Of a stretch of DNA of 64,000 nucleotides, positions 1 to 10,260 are shown one piece after another. The stretch is from contig CM050452.1 of NCBI GenBank assembly GCA_027563935.2, positions 35,445,350-35,509,349 of the forward strand. The letters are read 5' to 3'. The translations under genes were made by a program, and so were the position numbers. The notes beneath the pieces were generated by a model. The model was not told where the DNA came from. It saw nothing but the letters and a program-made list of their open reading frames with translations, and did no database searches. Numbering within the stretch: the stretch's first letter is position 1; each line of letters opens with the position of its first letter. The stretch is from Costus lasius (lineage: Eukaryota; Streptophyta; Magnoliopsida; Zingiberales; Costaceae).

Positions 1-671
1 ATTGGGTTGGCAAGGCTGGCGCTCATGATGTGGGCGAGGCTGCAATTCTTTGAATCCTTCTTGCACATGAAGCATCCTTGAATTGTGAGAAAACTTCCAT
101 ACTTGTGTGGGCAGTAAACATTGTTGGAAACTCCCATTAATTGCACTCCTTTGATTGTGGATCTTGAAGGCTGAATTCGAATTCTTTCTCCTCTTGGGCT
201 GGCGCATATCTTGAATGGATGAGAGCTGAGTTGGCTGATTTCCTCATTAAAGATGAGCTCAACAAAGATGGAAGTTGAGCTAGCAAGTGAGTTGATCCAT
301 GGCTTGAAGTGACGTTGGCTTTGAAGTCTTCTTTCCTTTCTTGAGCTGAACTTGATGAGTAGGTCTTGAGTGAAGCTTGAGCTGGTCCCTAGCTTGAATA
401 CCTGCCAAATATGTGCCCCAATGCATGCATGCACTACCCTACTATGATGCAAGAGTACATAAAGTTTCATGACTTACAATACACAACCTACTACAATTGG
501 ACTTGCCATAAATGACTACATGATGCATGATTTTATTGAAAGGTAAACTATCGTAAATGCAATGCAAGAGAGGGGACCCTAAGGGAACCCATATCGAAGG
601 TGTTTCCTTCTAGCCTGAACAGATCTCCTTAGAGCAGGGCTACTGCCTCCATCATATGTGGGAGATAAAAG

Positions 672-1061
672 TTACTGAAATTGCTCCCAACCCACTACAG
701 CATACATCAGATCGACGTCTTCCATCTGCCCGAGCAATTGTAATGTCCCTCTGTCAAGGTAACTGGTGTTGAGTACCCGGCGTTGACGCAGTGTACAATA
801 TCGCTCTTCTTGGCCGGCATTGCAGAAGATAATCCCGAACTCATTCGGGGGAGAAACGTAGGGTTGCGGCCAGCTGGCAGGGATGTGTCCTCGCTGAGCG
901 GATGAAGATCCAGGAGTGGACGACGGCGGCGGGTTAGATGGAGGCATCAGCATATACTCGTCATTGTCCGTAGCTGAGGAATCCGAAAAGACTGGCGGCG
1001 CAGTTCGCTTAGAGGCTATGGCTTTCATCTTTGGAGCCATGGGCGTGTTGTATCCCAACAA
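672..1061 (-). pseudogene. Fragment resembling the Athila-associated ORF1-type protein (N-terminal part)
   Basis: A 129-codon frame, weakly recognised. It has a low-complexity Pro/Ser-rich first half (about residues 30-65) and a second half with a pattern like RYCTLRQRRVLNTSYLD followed by a helix-rich segment ending in GWEQF. That spacing (a Tyr-rich Arg/Lys strand, T-x-Y-L-D, then L-x-x-L-G and G-W-x-x-F) resembles proteins carried by plant Athila/Tat elements, sometimes filed as ORF1-like or plant transposon proteins. The frame stops at 672, but the next codons still give a plausible continuation (a P-T-Y-D motif), so it is probably truncated by a stop mutation. It lies just downstream, in minus-strand sense, of an LTR and a degenerate primer site. 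No function can be assigned; assignment by pattern memory only. Confidence 0.35.
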
Positions 1062-1135
1062 GTAGGTAAATTAAAGTTATTTCTAAAGTCGCAGCCAACG
1101 CCTAAGTGATGGCACACAGGGACTTGTCACCCCCT

Positions 1136-1153
1136 GATACGGCTCTAAAAACT
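1136..1153 (-). other. Degenerate gypsy primer-binding-site-like sequence
   Basis: On the minus strand the LTR end (..TTGAACA) is followed by AGTTTTT and then AGAGCCGTATCAGGGGG. In plant Athila elements the corresponding place typically reads TTTTGGCGCCGTTGCCGGGGA. About two thirds of the positions agree, including the GCCGT core and the final G run. I take it as a decayed primer-binding site marking the start of an internal region. Confidence 0.4.
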
Positions 1154-1520
1154 TGTTCAATTACCACACTTGTTGTTATCTCCACAAGTGCACGGTTACT
1201 CGAAGTAATAAAAGATATCGAACCCATAGATACCTATGTTGTTAAATACTGATCAATTGATTTTTCACTATCTAGGTAATCGAATGAAAGTCAGGTAAAT
1301 ATCGAAAACACACGGAAAAATACTATCAGAGAGAGAAAACTGGGACTAGGGTTTTATTCACTTAGATTTTCATGACTAGATGTACAAAGATATTCATCAA
1401 TCAAATTCTATTTTGATAAAGACATAATTTACCTAAAAAGGGATTATCTCACTCTCGTGCAGATAACCATGCAAGAATAAATCTTCGCTTTTGCACAAGA
1501 TTCATCCCAAGCTAATGATA

Positions 1521-1582
1521 GGTAAATCATCAATCGAAGAACTCAAGGATCGGTAAATCATCAATCGAAGAACTCAAGGATC
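1521..1582. repeat. 31-bp tandem duplication inside the gypsy LTR
   Basis: The unit beginning GGTAAATCATCAATCGAAGA occurs twice head to tail, at 1521-1551 and 1552-1582, with no mismatch that I can see. It looks like a recent local duplication. Confidence 0.9.
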
Positions 1583-2467
1583 ACTTTCGTGCATCCGAAT
1601 TCTAAGTTGATCGTCTCAAGCGGAAACTCAATGATCATCGTCGTGCATCCGAGTCTCAATACAAGTTTTGCCTATCATTCTCCAACGTTCTAATCCTCAC
1701 TTTTGTGCAAGATCTCCACGTTTGACACAATAACTCAATCCTAAATTTGTAATTGTTATCATGGCAATACTAATCACTAAAATTAAATAATAAGAACAAT
1801 CCTAAGAAAATTCCTATCATATAGTTCTAGGGTTCCAAGTTCTCAAGCAAGTCACCTTTCGGTCCTTATTGCGAGAACTCTAAATCATGATGACGAAAAT
1901 AATCTAAAGAGAATCTTAGAGCAATAATCACATAGGCAAAATTATCAAAGTAGAACAATCATGATGAAAGTAAAAATAATCTAGTCATTAAGAAAATCAA
2001 AGGGAATTACTCCCCCATGTCCCAAAGGTAGTTTAAGCTAGCATCATAAAGGAATTACAATAAGTCATGGTTTTAGAAGATCGAAAATCAAGGAAAAAGA
2101 AGAGTTTAAGAAAATGCAGCACGACTGTGAAATAAAACACAGCCGTAATTTGCAATTTGAGGCGATGAACAGTGTCGGCACCTCTTCTTTCTTCGATTCC
2201 GCTTCCAATTGATCTCCTTTCGATCTGAAACTTCTGGCGTGTCCTCTCCTCCTTCAGACGAAGCTTCAGTACGAAAATCACAGCCGGAGGTGGTTTGGAT
2301 TGATCGCGGCGGCGGAACCCTAGGCGGCGGCGTGAATCCTGATTTCTCTCTCGACAGCTTCCATGAAAGGCTCCCTCATTGCTTCAACAGCTTCGAGTAT
2401 AAAGCTCTGGTTCACTCGCAATCGTCTCCACAAGAATCAGACTTTAAAATTGATCTGGAAATCGCGT

Positions 2468-2556
2468 TTAACAACAAAAATACGGCAGTGTATTAGTTTA
2501 CGGCACTGCCGTAAAATCGGTCGAGTTTTCTATTCTGATGTCGTCTGGGAAATACG
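2468..2556. repeat. Hairpin-forming TACGGCA repeat, left part
   Basis: One unit of the gypsy LTR repeat block left of the solo copia LTR. It includes a near-perfect hairpin at 2497-2515: arms TTTACGGCA and TGCCGTAAA around one central C. The block resumes at 4250 after the inserted LTR. Confidence 0.8.
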
Positions 2557-3376
2557 TGTTGGGGTATGCCCTTAAGGCTAATGTTTGAGGCCTTGGGATT
2601 CTATCAGTATCATGTATAAACTCTTATGTTTATAAAGGCAATGGTTGTTATTCAGTTTGTTACATTGTCTACTGCAATAAGTGTGCTTCTGAATAATGTC
2701 TCAATGCTGTTCAGCTTGGCTGACATGCTGTAATGTCCTTAGTTGAGATATCTTGGTGAACTTGAGACAGCCTTGATATGATTGAGACTAATATGTGTTC
2801 TAATCTTATAGGATGCTTCGAGCATGGAATAAGTTGTAGACTCATGGGTACATTGGATGTACTGGACAGACCCTACTAGGATATTCGATTGCTTGTCACA
2901 ATGTGAATAATCCTTGTTTGCAACAAGTGGCACATGTCCTCTGACTTGAGATCACTTGTGTTTCTAAATGATGATTGTCATTGTTTTGAGGTAGTTCAAT
3001 ATCATTTGAAACATAATGGTTATAGACTATCTTGGATAATGATCATGAGTCAGGTTCGGACACTAGTGATAGATATAGGATTGCCGTCTCCTTGTTTAAG
3101 GAGTGTGATGTTCTAAAGGGGCCCCCCTGGATGAGATGATTGAGAAAGTGTATGGCCATACCCAGGTGACTATGTTCATCTGATCTAATCATGCTCATCA
3201 TATTGGAGCTACAGGCTTGACATGCTTGTGCAATAAGAACATCCAGTGGCAAAGGAAACATGTATGCCTAGTGAAGTGGATTCACACTTGTGCTGTGGTT
3301 TGGGTGTAGTCTTGGAAGACTCTTTCCTTTATATCGGGAGACAATGATGTGTTGCTAGATACCCCTCACTGATTGT

Positions 3377-3392
3377 GATAACGTAAGTTATC
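3377..3392. repeat. Conserved LTR inverted repeat GATAAC-GTAA-GTTATC
   Basis: A perfect 6-bp inverted repeat with a four-base spacer. It occurs at the same place in the copia LTRs here, downstream of the possible TATA box. In B LTR1 and LTR2 only the spacer differs; in the D 3' LTR one arm is broken (GATACC). Role unknown: hairpin or protein-binding site. Confidence 0.6.
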
Positions 3393-3766
3393 GTTACCGA
3401 CATTTAAAGGAAACCCTTAGGGTCGCACAATTTGATGATATGGCTTACTTAAGTCAGATCGTGTGGACTGAATTGTTTGGGTTCAGTTTAAAGGGATTTA
3501 AACTCTGATTGTAAGTGAGATCTGGTCTGATCATGTTTGATTGATTAGGGCTTGAGATCGGTAAGCTTCGATTGAGAGATTGGATGCTAGATCGATGAGA
3601 TCAAGAGCATCAAGAGATGAACGGTTAGATCTTGAACCTTTAGGGTTTATTGTGATCTAGACCATATGGCTTGGGTTAATTGGTCTTTGAACCAAACCGA
3701 CATTGAACCAGCTCATTGAGTGAGCGCATGGTTCAAGGGATAGAGAAAAATGCGTTGGAGTAAACC

Positions 3767-3798
3767 CATGAACGCATGAACGCATGAACGCATGAACG
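3767..3798. repeat. Four tandem copies of CATGAACG
   Basis: An 8-bp unit repeated four times without interruption in the solo LTR. The other LTRs have one or no copy here, so it is a local expansion after divergence. Confidence 0.9.
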
Positions 3799-4101
3799 TT
3801 AGGCGGTTACTATTTTTGGTTTTCCAAAATAAGGTAACGCACTACACGTTCGAGAGAGTTACGCCCTCTCTCGTCTCTTCACGTCTTGTCGCCTCTTCTC
3901 TCATGGGAGAACTTCTTCACGCTTTGGAGAGAGTTTTAGCCAAGAAAGGAGATCATCTAAATCCCCTCAACGCGATCAGGAGACTTGGAGATCCTTGCTA
4001 GCACAAGGAGCAACAAGAAGTAGCCGATCCATCGTCTTGTGTGCGTCATCTTTGGAGGAGAACCATTTCGTTCTCTCATTTCCAAGCCGCCATCCAAAGC
4101 A

Positions 4102-4110
4102 ATGGCTATG
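4102..4110 (+). other. LTR mini-exon ATGGCTATG with splice donor (solo LTR copy)
   Basis: ATG GCT ATG in the context AAGCAATGGCT is followed directly by GTAAGATC. It is the same site as the predicted gag start exon in the full elements. In a solo LTR there is no gag to splice to, but it could in principle donate a start and a 5' splice site to sequence downstream. Confidence 0.5.
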
Positions 4111-4249
4111 GTAAGATCACTTGTCGATCTTTGCAAGTTTTTAACAAGTTGATCATATGACATGCATGCGATCTAGAAACCCTTGCTTCCGCTTCGAATT
4201 TTTGTTATGCGCCTATTAGGGTTTCGCTCCCCCTTGAAGGGGACTTACA

Positions 4250-4545
4250 ATACGGCACCGTAATCTGGTTTATGGTACTGCCGTAATATTGGCTGAACTC
4301 TCTGTTCGAAAGTGATTGAAAAATATGACCCGTGTAATCCTTTACGGTGGTGCCGTAAAATCAAGCAAAGTTTCTGTTCTGAATCGCTCTGAAATACGGT
4401 ATCGTAATCTGGTTTACTGTACTGCCATAAAATCTAAAAAACCTTATGTTCGGAAACTCCTCAAAATACGGCAGTGGCTCGGATTTTACGGCAGCGTATG
4501 AAAATACGGTACTATAAAATAGGTTACGGCATTGCCGTAATTTGC
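4250..4545. repeat. Hairpin-forming TACGGCA/TGCCGTA repeat block, right part
   Basis: Several diverged units of roughly 65-80 bp carry pairs of TACGG(C/T)A and TGCCGTAA-type half sites, for example around 4250-4292, 4343-4358, 4398-4432 and 4525-4540. Between them runs a recurring spacer resembling TCTGTTC..AATCGCTCTGAAA. The half sites can fold back on each other. The block is interrupted by the solo LTR. Confidence 0.7.
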
Positions 4546-4797
4546 TGGCTTGCTCCGTTTTCTATGAAATTTCTTTGGTGATTTTCTCTTGATGATGGTA
4601 ACTCTTCTATGTGTTTGATTTTGCTTGAAAACTCCTTGAAATAATGCCTTTTTACCTGAAAATCATGAAAAACCAAAATAGAAGTAGACTTTGCAATATT
4701 CGATGAATTTAGCATGAAAATAAGTAAAAGATCCTCAATTTAGCATGAAAAGATATCCAAAATGATACAAAATATACTATATATTTTGGTGTCATCA

Positions 4798-5996
4798 AAA
4801 TACATAAGGCTCAAACTTTGCTTGTCCTCAAGCAAAAATCAAAATTTGAAATCAAAGATTGATCAAAAGAATAACCTTTTCATGCTCAATAAATTTCTAA
4901 AATACAACTCATCAACGAAAAACTCTATCAATTGATTTATAAAACTTCAAATAAACATATCATCCTTAGAACTCAATCCTCTAGATCCACAATTCAATCA
5001 AATAAAACTTCGCAACATGTACAATAAATAGAATTTTCAATCTCATGACTTCACCCAATTTCAATTCAAATCTATGATGCTTTTGTTTACAGGAATTAGG
5101 TTTCCAAGATCTCTTTTTTCTTTTTTTTTCTCTCTTTTTTTTTGATGATCATTCACATTCTCCAATTCGATTACCACCTTTTTTCTTGTGACGAGATTAG
5201 AGTGCACGGATCACATAATCAATGCAATAGAACTCATATCCTCTAATTTGGAAAGAATTTACCAAGGATATCGGAGTTTAGGTGAAATGATCTCTCTCAT
5301 GGCATGTACCCACATAGATACATACTTTTTCTATTTATTGCTTCAACCCATGATCTTCGGTACCACTGCGCTTTCCCACAGTGCCAAGTAGGGGAGTTTC
5401 TCACTGTTTTTGCGGATCTTGGATTCTTATTTCCCAACAAATAACAAGAATAGGCTAAACATCTGTTAGGTTGATCAATTGATCTCAATTCACAAATCAT
5501 ACTCTATATGCTCATTTTATTTAAAGGAGTAGTTTACCTTTTGATCTTATTCTTTAAACAATTCATCTATCCAAAATTTCATGCATCAATTAATGTCATA
5601 TTTCAATAGACAAATATGTATTAAAGAAATAAATTTAACATGATAGGGTTATATCTCTAATCATGAATTTGAGTTATTCTCATCATCAATCAATTCATCA
5701 ATCAAGAATAATACTCAAGAAAAATATATTCAACATTACATCATGTCAAAAAGAAATAATATCATAAGTAGATCAAGGCCACAAGTCAATCATCTAAATC
5801 AAAATATTATCATGTAGATGAAATAGTGGTGGCAGACACAAAAACATGAGTCAATGATGAAACTCAAAAGGTGAATGGAAGAGGATACTTACAAAATTTT
5901 ATCAACCTTTTGTGTCGAGTTTTCTTTTTCTTCTCCTCTCCGTGTTTCTTCTCAAGATAAAAGTAAATAAAAGGAAGTGAACTAGAGTTAGAACGC
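4798..5996 (-). other. Athila 3' untranslated region between pol and the LTR
   Basis: About 1.2 kb without a convincing gene; no env-like frame survives. Next to the LTR, in minus-strand sense, lies a TTGAGGACAAGCAAAGTTTGAG block. In related plant elements this is followed by a G-rich polypurine tract; here that tract looks mutated. A long pyrimidine run on the plus strand (5111-5143) is a purine run in element sense. The rest is AT-rich. Confidence 0.55.
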
Positions 5997-6023
5997 TTGG
6001 GTTGCCTCCCAAGAAGCGCTAAT
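5997..6023 (-). other. Conserved Athila post-pol motif
   Basis: The minus strand reads AGCGCTTCTTGGGAGGCAACC just after the pol frame ends. A nearly identical block (GCGCTT..TGGGAGGCAACCC) is known to me as a recurrent sequence after pol in plant Athila elements. It supports the clade call. Confidence 0.6.
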
Positions 6024-6033
6024 TTAAAGGTCT

Positions 6034-6453
6034 TTAGCTTGACCCTTTAACACTCAGATTTGATCGTGGTTCATCTAAATAAAAACTCTTTTTTTCTTCA
6101 ATTAGCTCTTCTTGATAATAGTGCTTAAGTCTCTGACCATTAACTTTGAATTCTCTTGTTTTTTCACTCCATATATCCATGGCTCCGTAAGGATAAGCTT
6201 TCTTTACCTGAAAAGGCCCAGACCATCGAGACTTAAGTTTTTCAGGAAAAAGTCTCAATATAGAATTGAATAAAAGAACAAAGTCACCTGGTTGGAAATC
6301 TCTCCTGAAAATATGTCGATCGTGCTATCTTTTTGTCCTCTCCTTGTAAATTTTTGCATTCTCATATGTAGAGAGTCTAATCTCATCTAGCTCATTCAAT
6401 TGTAATCTCCTTTTTTCCCCCGCACTCTTTAAGTCAAAATTCAGCATCTTGAT
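6034..6453 (-). pseudogene. Gypsy pol C-terminus (end of integrase)
   Basis: The in-frame continuation of the integrase after the stop at 6454-6456. It contains the stretch ending KSRWSGPF (about 6217-6240), which is typical of the C-terminal integrase domain of Athila pol, then a charged tail ending at 6034. A further in-frame TAG lies near 6335, where relatives have a Trp before H-D-x-H. The segment is therefore readable but not translatable as one piece. It continues the same frame as the 6457-7293 segment and precedes the conserved AGCGCTTCTTGGGAGGC block. Confidence 0.75.
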
Positions 6454-7374
6454 TGCCTAGTATGCTTTATGTTCAAGTTCCATAGGCAGATGGCACAATT
6501 TTCCATAAATCAATTGAAATGGAGACATACTTATTGGTGTTTTGAAAGCAGTCCGGTATGCCCACAAGGCATCATCAAGTTTGAATGTCCAATCTTTCCT
6601 AGTGCGTGACACGGTCTTCTCTAAAATTCCCTTGATTTCTCTGTTTGATATCTCCACTTGTCCACTTGTTTGAGGATGATAAGGTGTTGCCACTCTGTGA
6701 TTCACTCCATATTTTCTAAGTAAGGGTGAAAATTTGTGTTCTATGAAATGCGAGCCTCCATCACTGATTACTACCCGCGGGGTCCCATACCGTGGAAATA
6801 TGATCTTTTTGAAAAATTTAGCAACAACTCTTGAATCATTGGTCGGTGAAGCAAGAGCTTCAACCCATTTTGAAACATAGTCAACTGCTACCAGAATGTA
6901 CTTGTTACCTCCTGAAGATGGGAAAGGTCCCATAAAGTCTATCCCCCAAACATCAAATATTTCAACTTCAAGAATGTTGGACAGTGGCATCTCATGTCTT
7001 CTACTAATGTTCCCCGTTCTTTGACATCTATCACAAGATAACACAAAGTTTCTAGCATCTTTGAAAATGGTTGGCCAATAAAATCCTGATTGTAACACTG
7101 TATAAGCAGTCTTTTCAGCATTGGCATGACCACCATAAGAGGATCCATGACATTGGCACAAAATATATGTGATCTCTTCTTCAGGCACACATCTTCTAAA
7201 AATACCATATGTACATCTTCTAAACACATAAGGCTCATCCCAAAAATAGTGTTTTACCTCAGCCAAGAACTTCTTCCTTTTTTGGTAGTTCAAATCAGGA
7301 GGAAAAACATTAGCAACAAGGTAATTTACTATATCAGCATACCAGGGAGCTCTGATCTGTTCAATGGTTAAGAG
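6454..7374 (-). pseudogene. Gypsy integrase region of pol
   Basis: This segment encodes the integrase core of a Ty3/gypsy polyprotein. It has an HHCC zinc-binding part (H-G-S-S-Y-G-G-H, then C-D-R-C-Q) and a DDE catalytic core with the Asp in WGIDFMGPF, the Asp in VISDGGSHF and the Glu in GQVEISNRE. After that comes the usual [17 protein letters not shown] segment. It is bounded by two in-frame stops: TAG at 7372-7374, where relatives have Gln, and TAG at 6454-6456, where they have Trp. The frame is otherwise continuous with the RT segment upstream and the C-terminus downstream. The integrase would join cDNA ends to the host genome, but this copy is dead without readthrough. Confidence 0.9.
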
Positions 7375-9333
7375 CTATTCTTCAGGGAAGGAATCATTGA
7401 TTTCATCTTGCTTTTCAGTATCCACCATTATCCTTGAAAGATGATCTGCAACAAAGTTTTCTGATCCTTTTTTGTCTTTAATTTCCAAATCAAATTCCTG
7501 TAGAAGTAGGAACCATCTGAGCAAACATGGCTTAGTATCCTTTTTTTGCATTAAGTATTTTACAGCTGCATGATCAGTATATACTATCACTTTAGAGTCA
7601 ATCAAATATGATCTAAATTTATCAAAAGCAAACACTATAGCCAATAATTCCTTTTCAGTGGTAGTGTAATTTTTCTGTGTCTCATCCAAAGTTCTGCTGG
7701 CATAGTGAATAACATAAGGTTTCTTGTCTTTCCTTTGCCCCAAGACTACTCCTATTGCATAATCACTGGCACAACACATGAGTTCAAAGGGCAAGTCCCA
7801 ATCTGGGGGCTGAATGATGGGTGCTGAAACCAAAGCTTTCTTCAATTCCTGAAAAGAAAATAAACAGTTCTCATCAAAAGAAAATTTAACATCTTTACAA
7901 AGTAAATGCGTAAGAGGTCTAGCAAGTTTAGAGAAATCCTTGATGAACCACCGGTAGAACCCTGCATGCCCTAGGAAGCTTCGGACTTCCTTTACTATAG
8001 TGGGCGGCTCCAATTTATCTATCACTTCAACTTTGGCTTTGTCCACTTCAATTCCTCTTTCTGAGATTAAATGTCCCAAAACTATCCCTTGCTTAACCAT
8101 GAAATGACATTTTTCCCAATTAAGCACAAGGTTAGTTTCTTCACACCTCTGCAAAACCCGAGATAAGTTAGCCAAACAAATATCAAAAGAAGAACCGTAT
8201 ACTGAGAAATCATCCATGAATACATCCATAAAATCTTCAATAAAATCAGAAAAGATAGCCATCATGCATCTTTGGAAAGTAGCAGGTGCATTACATAAAC
8301 CAAAAGGCATTCTCCTATATGTAAAAGTTCCATATGGGCATGTGAAAGTGGTTTTATCTTGATCATCAGGATGTATAGGAATTTGAAAAAAACCAGAATA
8401 CCCATCTAAAAAACAAAAATGATAATGGTTTGTCAATCTTTCAACCATTTGATCAATGAAGGGTAAAGGGAAGTGGTCTTTCCTAGTGGCAGCATTCAGT
8501 TTTCTATAATCTATGCACATGCGCCAACTAGTAACAGTTCTAACAGGAATTAATTTATTATCCTTGTTTTTCATGACAGTTACCCCTCCTTTCTTAGGAA
8601 CACAATGTACAGGACTTACCCATTTGCTATCAGAGATAGGATAGATAATACCTGCATCAAGTAATTTTAGAACCTCTTTCTTTACAACTTCTTTCATTGA
8701 GGGATTAAGTCTTCTTTGAAAATCTGCATGTGGTTTGTGTTCTTCTTCCATCAGGATCGTGTGCATACAAAAAGAAGGGCTAATTCCTTTTAAGTCATCA
8801 ATCGAATACCCAATTACCTTTATATGAATTCTTAATTCCTTGAGGAGCAATTCCGTTTCCCTTTTCCCAAGCTGTGCATCAACTATAACAGGATAAGTAG
8901 AATCAGGACCAAGAAATTCATAACGAAGGTTATCAGGTAAAACCTTAAGTTCAATTTTTGGAGTCTTTTCTTTTTCATCACAAGTGTTGCAATCTAGAAA
9001 TTCATTAGTTTCAGATTTGGTTTCTTCCTTAATAACAGAATCATAATCAGAGGTTTTAACAAACAAATCATTAAGATTATAAATAATGTCATCTCTATCA
9101 TGTATACTACAACAATACTCAGAATTTGAAGGATTTTTCATGGCTTCATGCAAGTTATACTCAATCTTTTCAGCCCCAATGTTAAGTGAAAGCTTAGCAT
9201 TTTTTACATCAATGAGTGCACCTGCTGTGGCTAAAAATGGCCTACCAAATATGATGGGGATTTTTGCATCTTCCTCCATCTCAAGAACTACAAAATCTGC
9301 TGGGATGAAATACTTGCCTACTTGAACAGGCAC
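7375..9333 (-). pseudogene. Gypsy protease end, reverse transcriptase and RNase H (Athila-like)
   Basis: A 652-codon open segment of the pol polyprotein. Residues about 1-45 are the end of the aspartic protease ([11 protein letters not shown], then a GRPFLAT-type block). RT follows with [34 protein letters not shown], the [17 protein letters not shown] block and the catalytic FMDD at about residues 372-375 (FMDDFSVYG); Phe in place of Tyr is usual in Athila. RNase H lies at about 515-620, with [28 protein letters not shown] and [10 protein letters not shown]. It ends at a TAG where relatives read Gln. The clade call rests on the FMDDFSVYG and [11 protein letters not shown] motifs and on gene order. 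This is a fossil copy; its gag is split by element D. Confidence 0.92.
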
Positions 9334-9477
9334 ATCTTCAAGAATTCCTACAGGATATTTGACCGAACGATCAGCGAGCTATAAAGATATTGAAGTTGCT
9401 TTAAGCTCTCCCATGTCCAACCTCCTGCAAACAGATAATGGTATTAGACTCACACTAGCTCCCAAATCACATAAGGC
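9334..9477 (-). pseudogene. Gypsy protease region, broken by two stops
   Basis: A short link between gag and the RT segment. In frame it encodes the aspartic protease core, with an L-C-D-L-G-A-S active-site block (Asp-Leu-Gly-Ala) right after the stop at 9478-9480 and an L-A-D-R-S-V-K-Y-P strand further on. A second stop, TAG at 9379-9381, sits just before LADRS where Gln is usual. Both stops fit single C-to-T changes (CGA to TGA and CAG to TAG), though AGA or AAA ancestry is also possible for the first. The protease would process Gag-Pol. Confidence 0.8.
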
Positions 9478-10260
9478 TCAGTCAAAAGCCATACTACCAA
9501 TAAAACAAGGAATAGAGAAACTACCTGGATCCTTCAACTTAGGTGGCAACTTGTTTTGAATAATAGCACTACATTCCTCAGTTAAAGCCACAGTACCATA
9601 GTCTTCTATTTTCCTCTTATTAGACATAATTTCTTTTAAAAATTTAGCATATGTAGGCATTTGCAATAAAGCTTCAGTAAATGGAATGTTAATGTAAAGC
9701 TTTTTCAAAATGTCTAAAAATTTCCCAAATTGTTTATCTAGTTTTTCCTGCACAACCCTTTGAGGAAAAGGTATAAGTGGCTTATATGGCGGAAGCAAAT
9801 TAGACTTAGAATTATCTTCTTTACATGGCACATCCCCTTTTGGTTCATCACCCTTTTGAGGTGTTAAACTAGGTAGGGTTTGCTCATGTTTAGAGGAATT
9901 TTCTAATTCTAATTCCTCATCATAATCACAATAGGACTCTTTGTTCTTAAGTTCAACCTTCCCTTTAGGTTCTCCGAGTTTCTTTCCACTTCTAGTGACA
10001 ACAACATTGCAATGTTCATTAGGCATCTGATTTTCTATGAAGTTCTCGTGAGCAGTTAAATATTCTACTTGAGAAGCAAGTTGGTTAACCATTCCCTTAA
10101 GATTTTCAATTTCTTTGTTTTGATTTTGCATATATTGAGTTTGATTAGTCATAAACTTGTCAAGCCAAGATTCTATACTAAAAGAATTTACCTCTTCAGT
10201 TGGAGTTTGCAATTCCTCATTCTTGTTCTTACCATGATGATGATCATGTAACATTCTTTC
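9478..10260 (-). pseudogene. Gypsy gag, C-terminal part (interrupted by element D)
   Basis: The C-terminal part of an Athila-like Gag. It has a Gln/Asn-rich helix (about residues 35-65 of the open segment), a V-V-T-R-S-G-K block, acidic low-complexity sequence, then KPLIPFPQRV and KLPPKLKDPGSFSIPC. The last two are hallmark stretches at the gag-protease boundary of plant Athila-type elements. It ends at TGA 9478-9480. Upstream the coding sequence is cut at 10260 by insertion of element D, and it resumes at 45032. The reading frame is continuous across the junction once the CTTTC duplication is counted once, which supports the nesting model. Confidence 0.85.

Larger units (their letters stand above)
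1..1153 (-). other. Decayed gypsy (Athila-like) internal sequence beyond the LTR
   Basis: On the minus strand this stretch follows the gypsy LTR ending at 1154 and begins with a degenerate primer-site-like sequence (1136-1153). It holds one short open frame (672-1061). From 1 to 671 I see no convincing gene: the frame after 672 can be read a little further past the stop and then dissolves. I read it as the start of a second internal region, so that the LTR is shared or recombined between two copies, but decay makes this uncertain. Confidence 0.45.
2557..4249 (+). mobile_element. Solo copia LTR inserted in the gypsy LTR
   Basis: A complete 1693-bp LTR from TGTTGGGGTATGCC to ..GGGGACTTACA, with no internal domain and no primer site after it. 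It is flanked by a perfect 5-bp target-site duplication, ATACG at 2552-2556 and 4250-4254, inside the TACGGCA repeat block. The sequence matches the LTRs of elements B-F along its length. This is the expected product of recombination between the two LTRs of a full element, which deletes the interior. It keeps the conserved ATGGCTATG mini-exon and GTAAGA donor near its 3' end. Confidence 0.95.
1154..4797 (-). repeat. Athila-like gypsy LTR, interrupted by a solo copia LTR
   Basis: In minus-strand sense the LTR starts TGATGACACCAAAATATATAG at 4797 and ends ..TTGAACA at 1154, giving TG..CA ends. About 1946 bp remain after removing the inserted 1693-bp copia LTR and its duplicated target. The start is placed by the adjacent internal sequence (4798 upward), which keeps the TTGAGGACAAGCAAAG-type block usual just before Athila 3' LTRs. 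The same TGATGACACC tip recurs at 45221 in the opposite orientation. The LTR contains a 31-bp tandem duplication and a block of hairpin-forming repeats. The right end rests on the PBS-like sequence and is less certain. Confidence 0.6.

Noticed and set aside
1521..1582. A CRISPR array from the short direct repeats here and at 21160-21240
   Set aside because: Only two or three head-to-tail copies without unique spacers, in a plant transposon context.
5111..5143. The long pyrimidine run as the gypsy polypurine tract next to an LTR
   Set aside because: It is over 300 bp from the LTR start at 4797, and no LTR-like TG boundary follows it; I kept the block next to 4797 instead.
8209..8220. FMDD in place of YxDD in the gypsy RT as an inactivating change
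   Set aside because: Phe at this place is normal in Athila-type elements, so it is not a defect.
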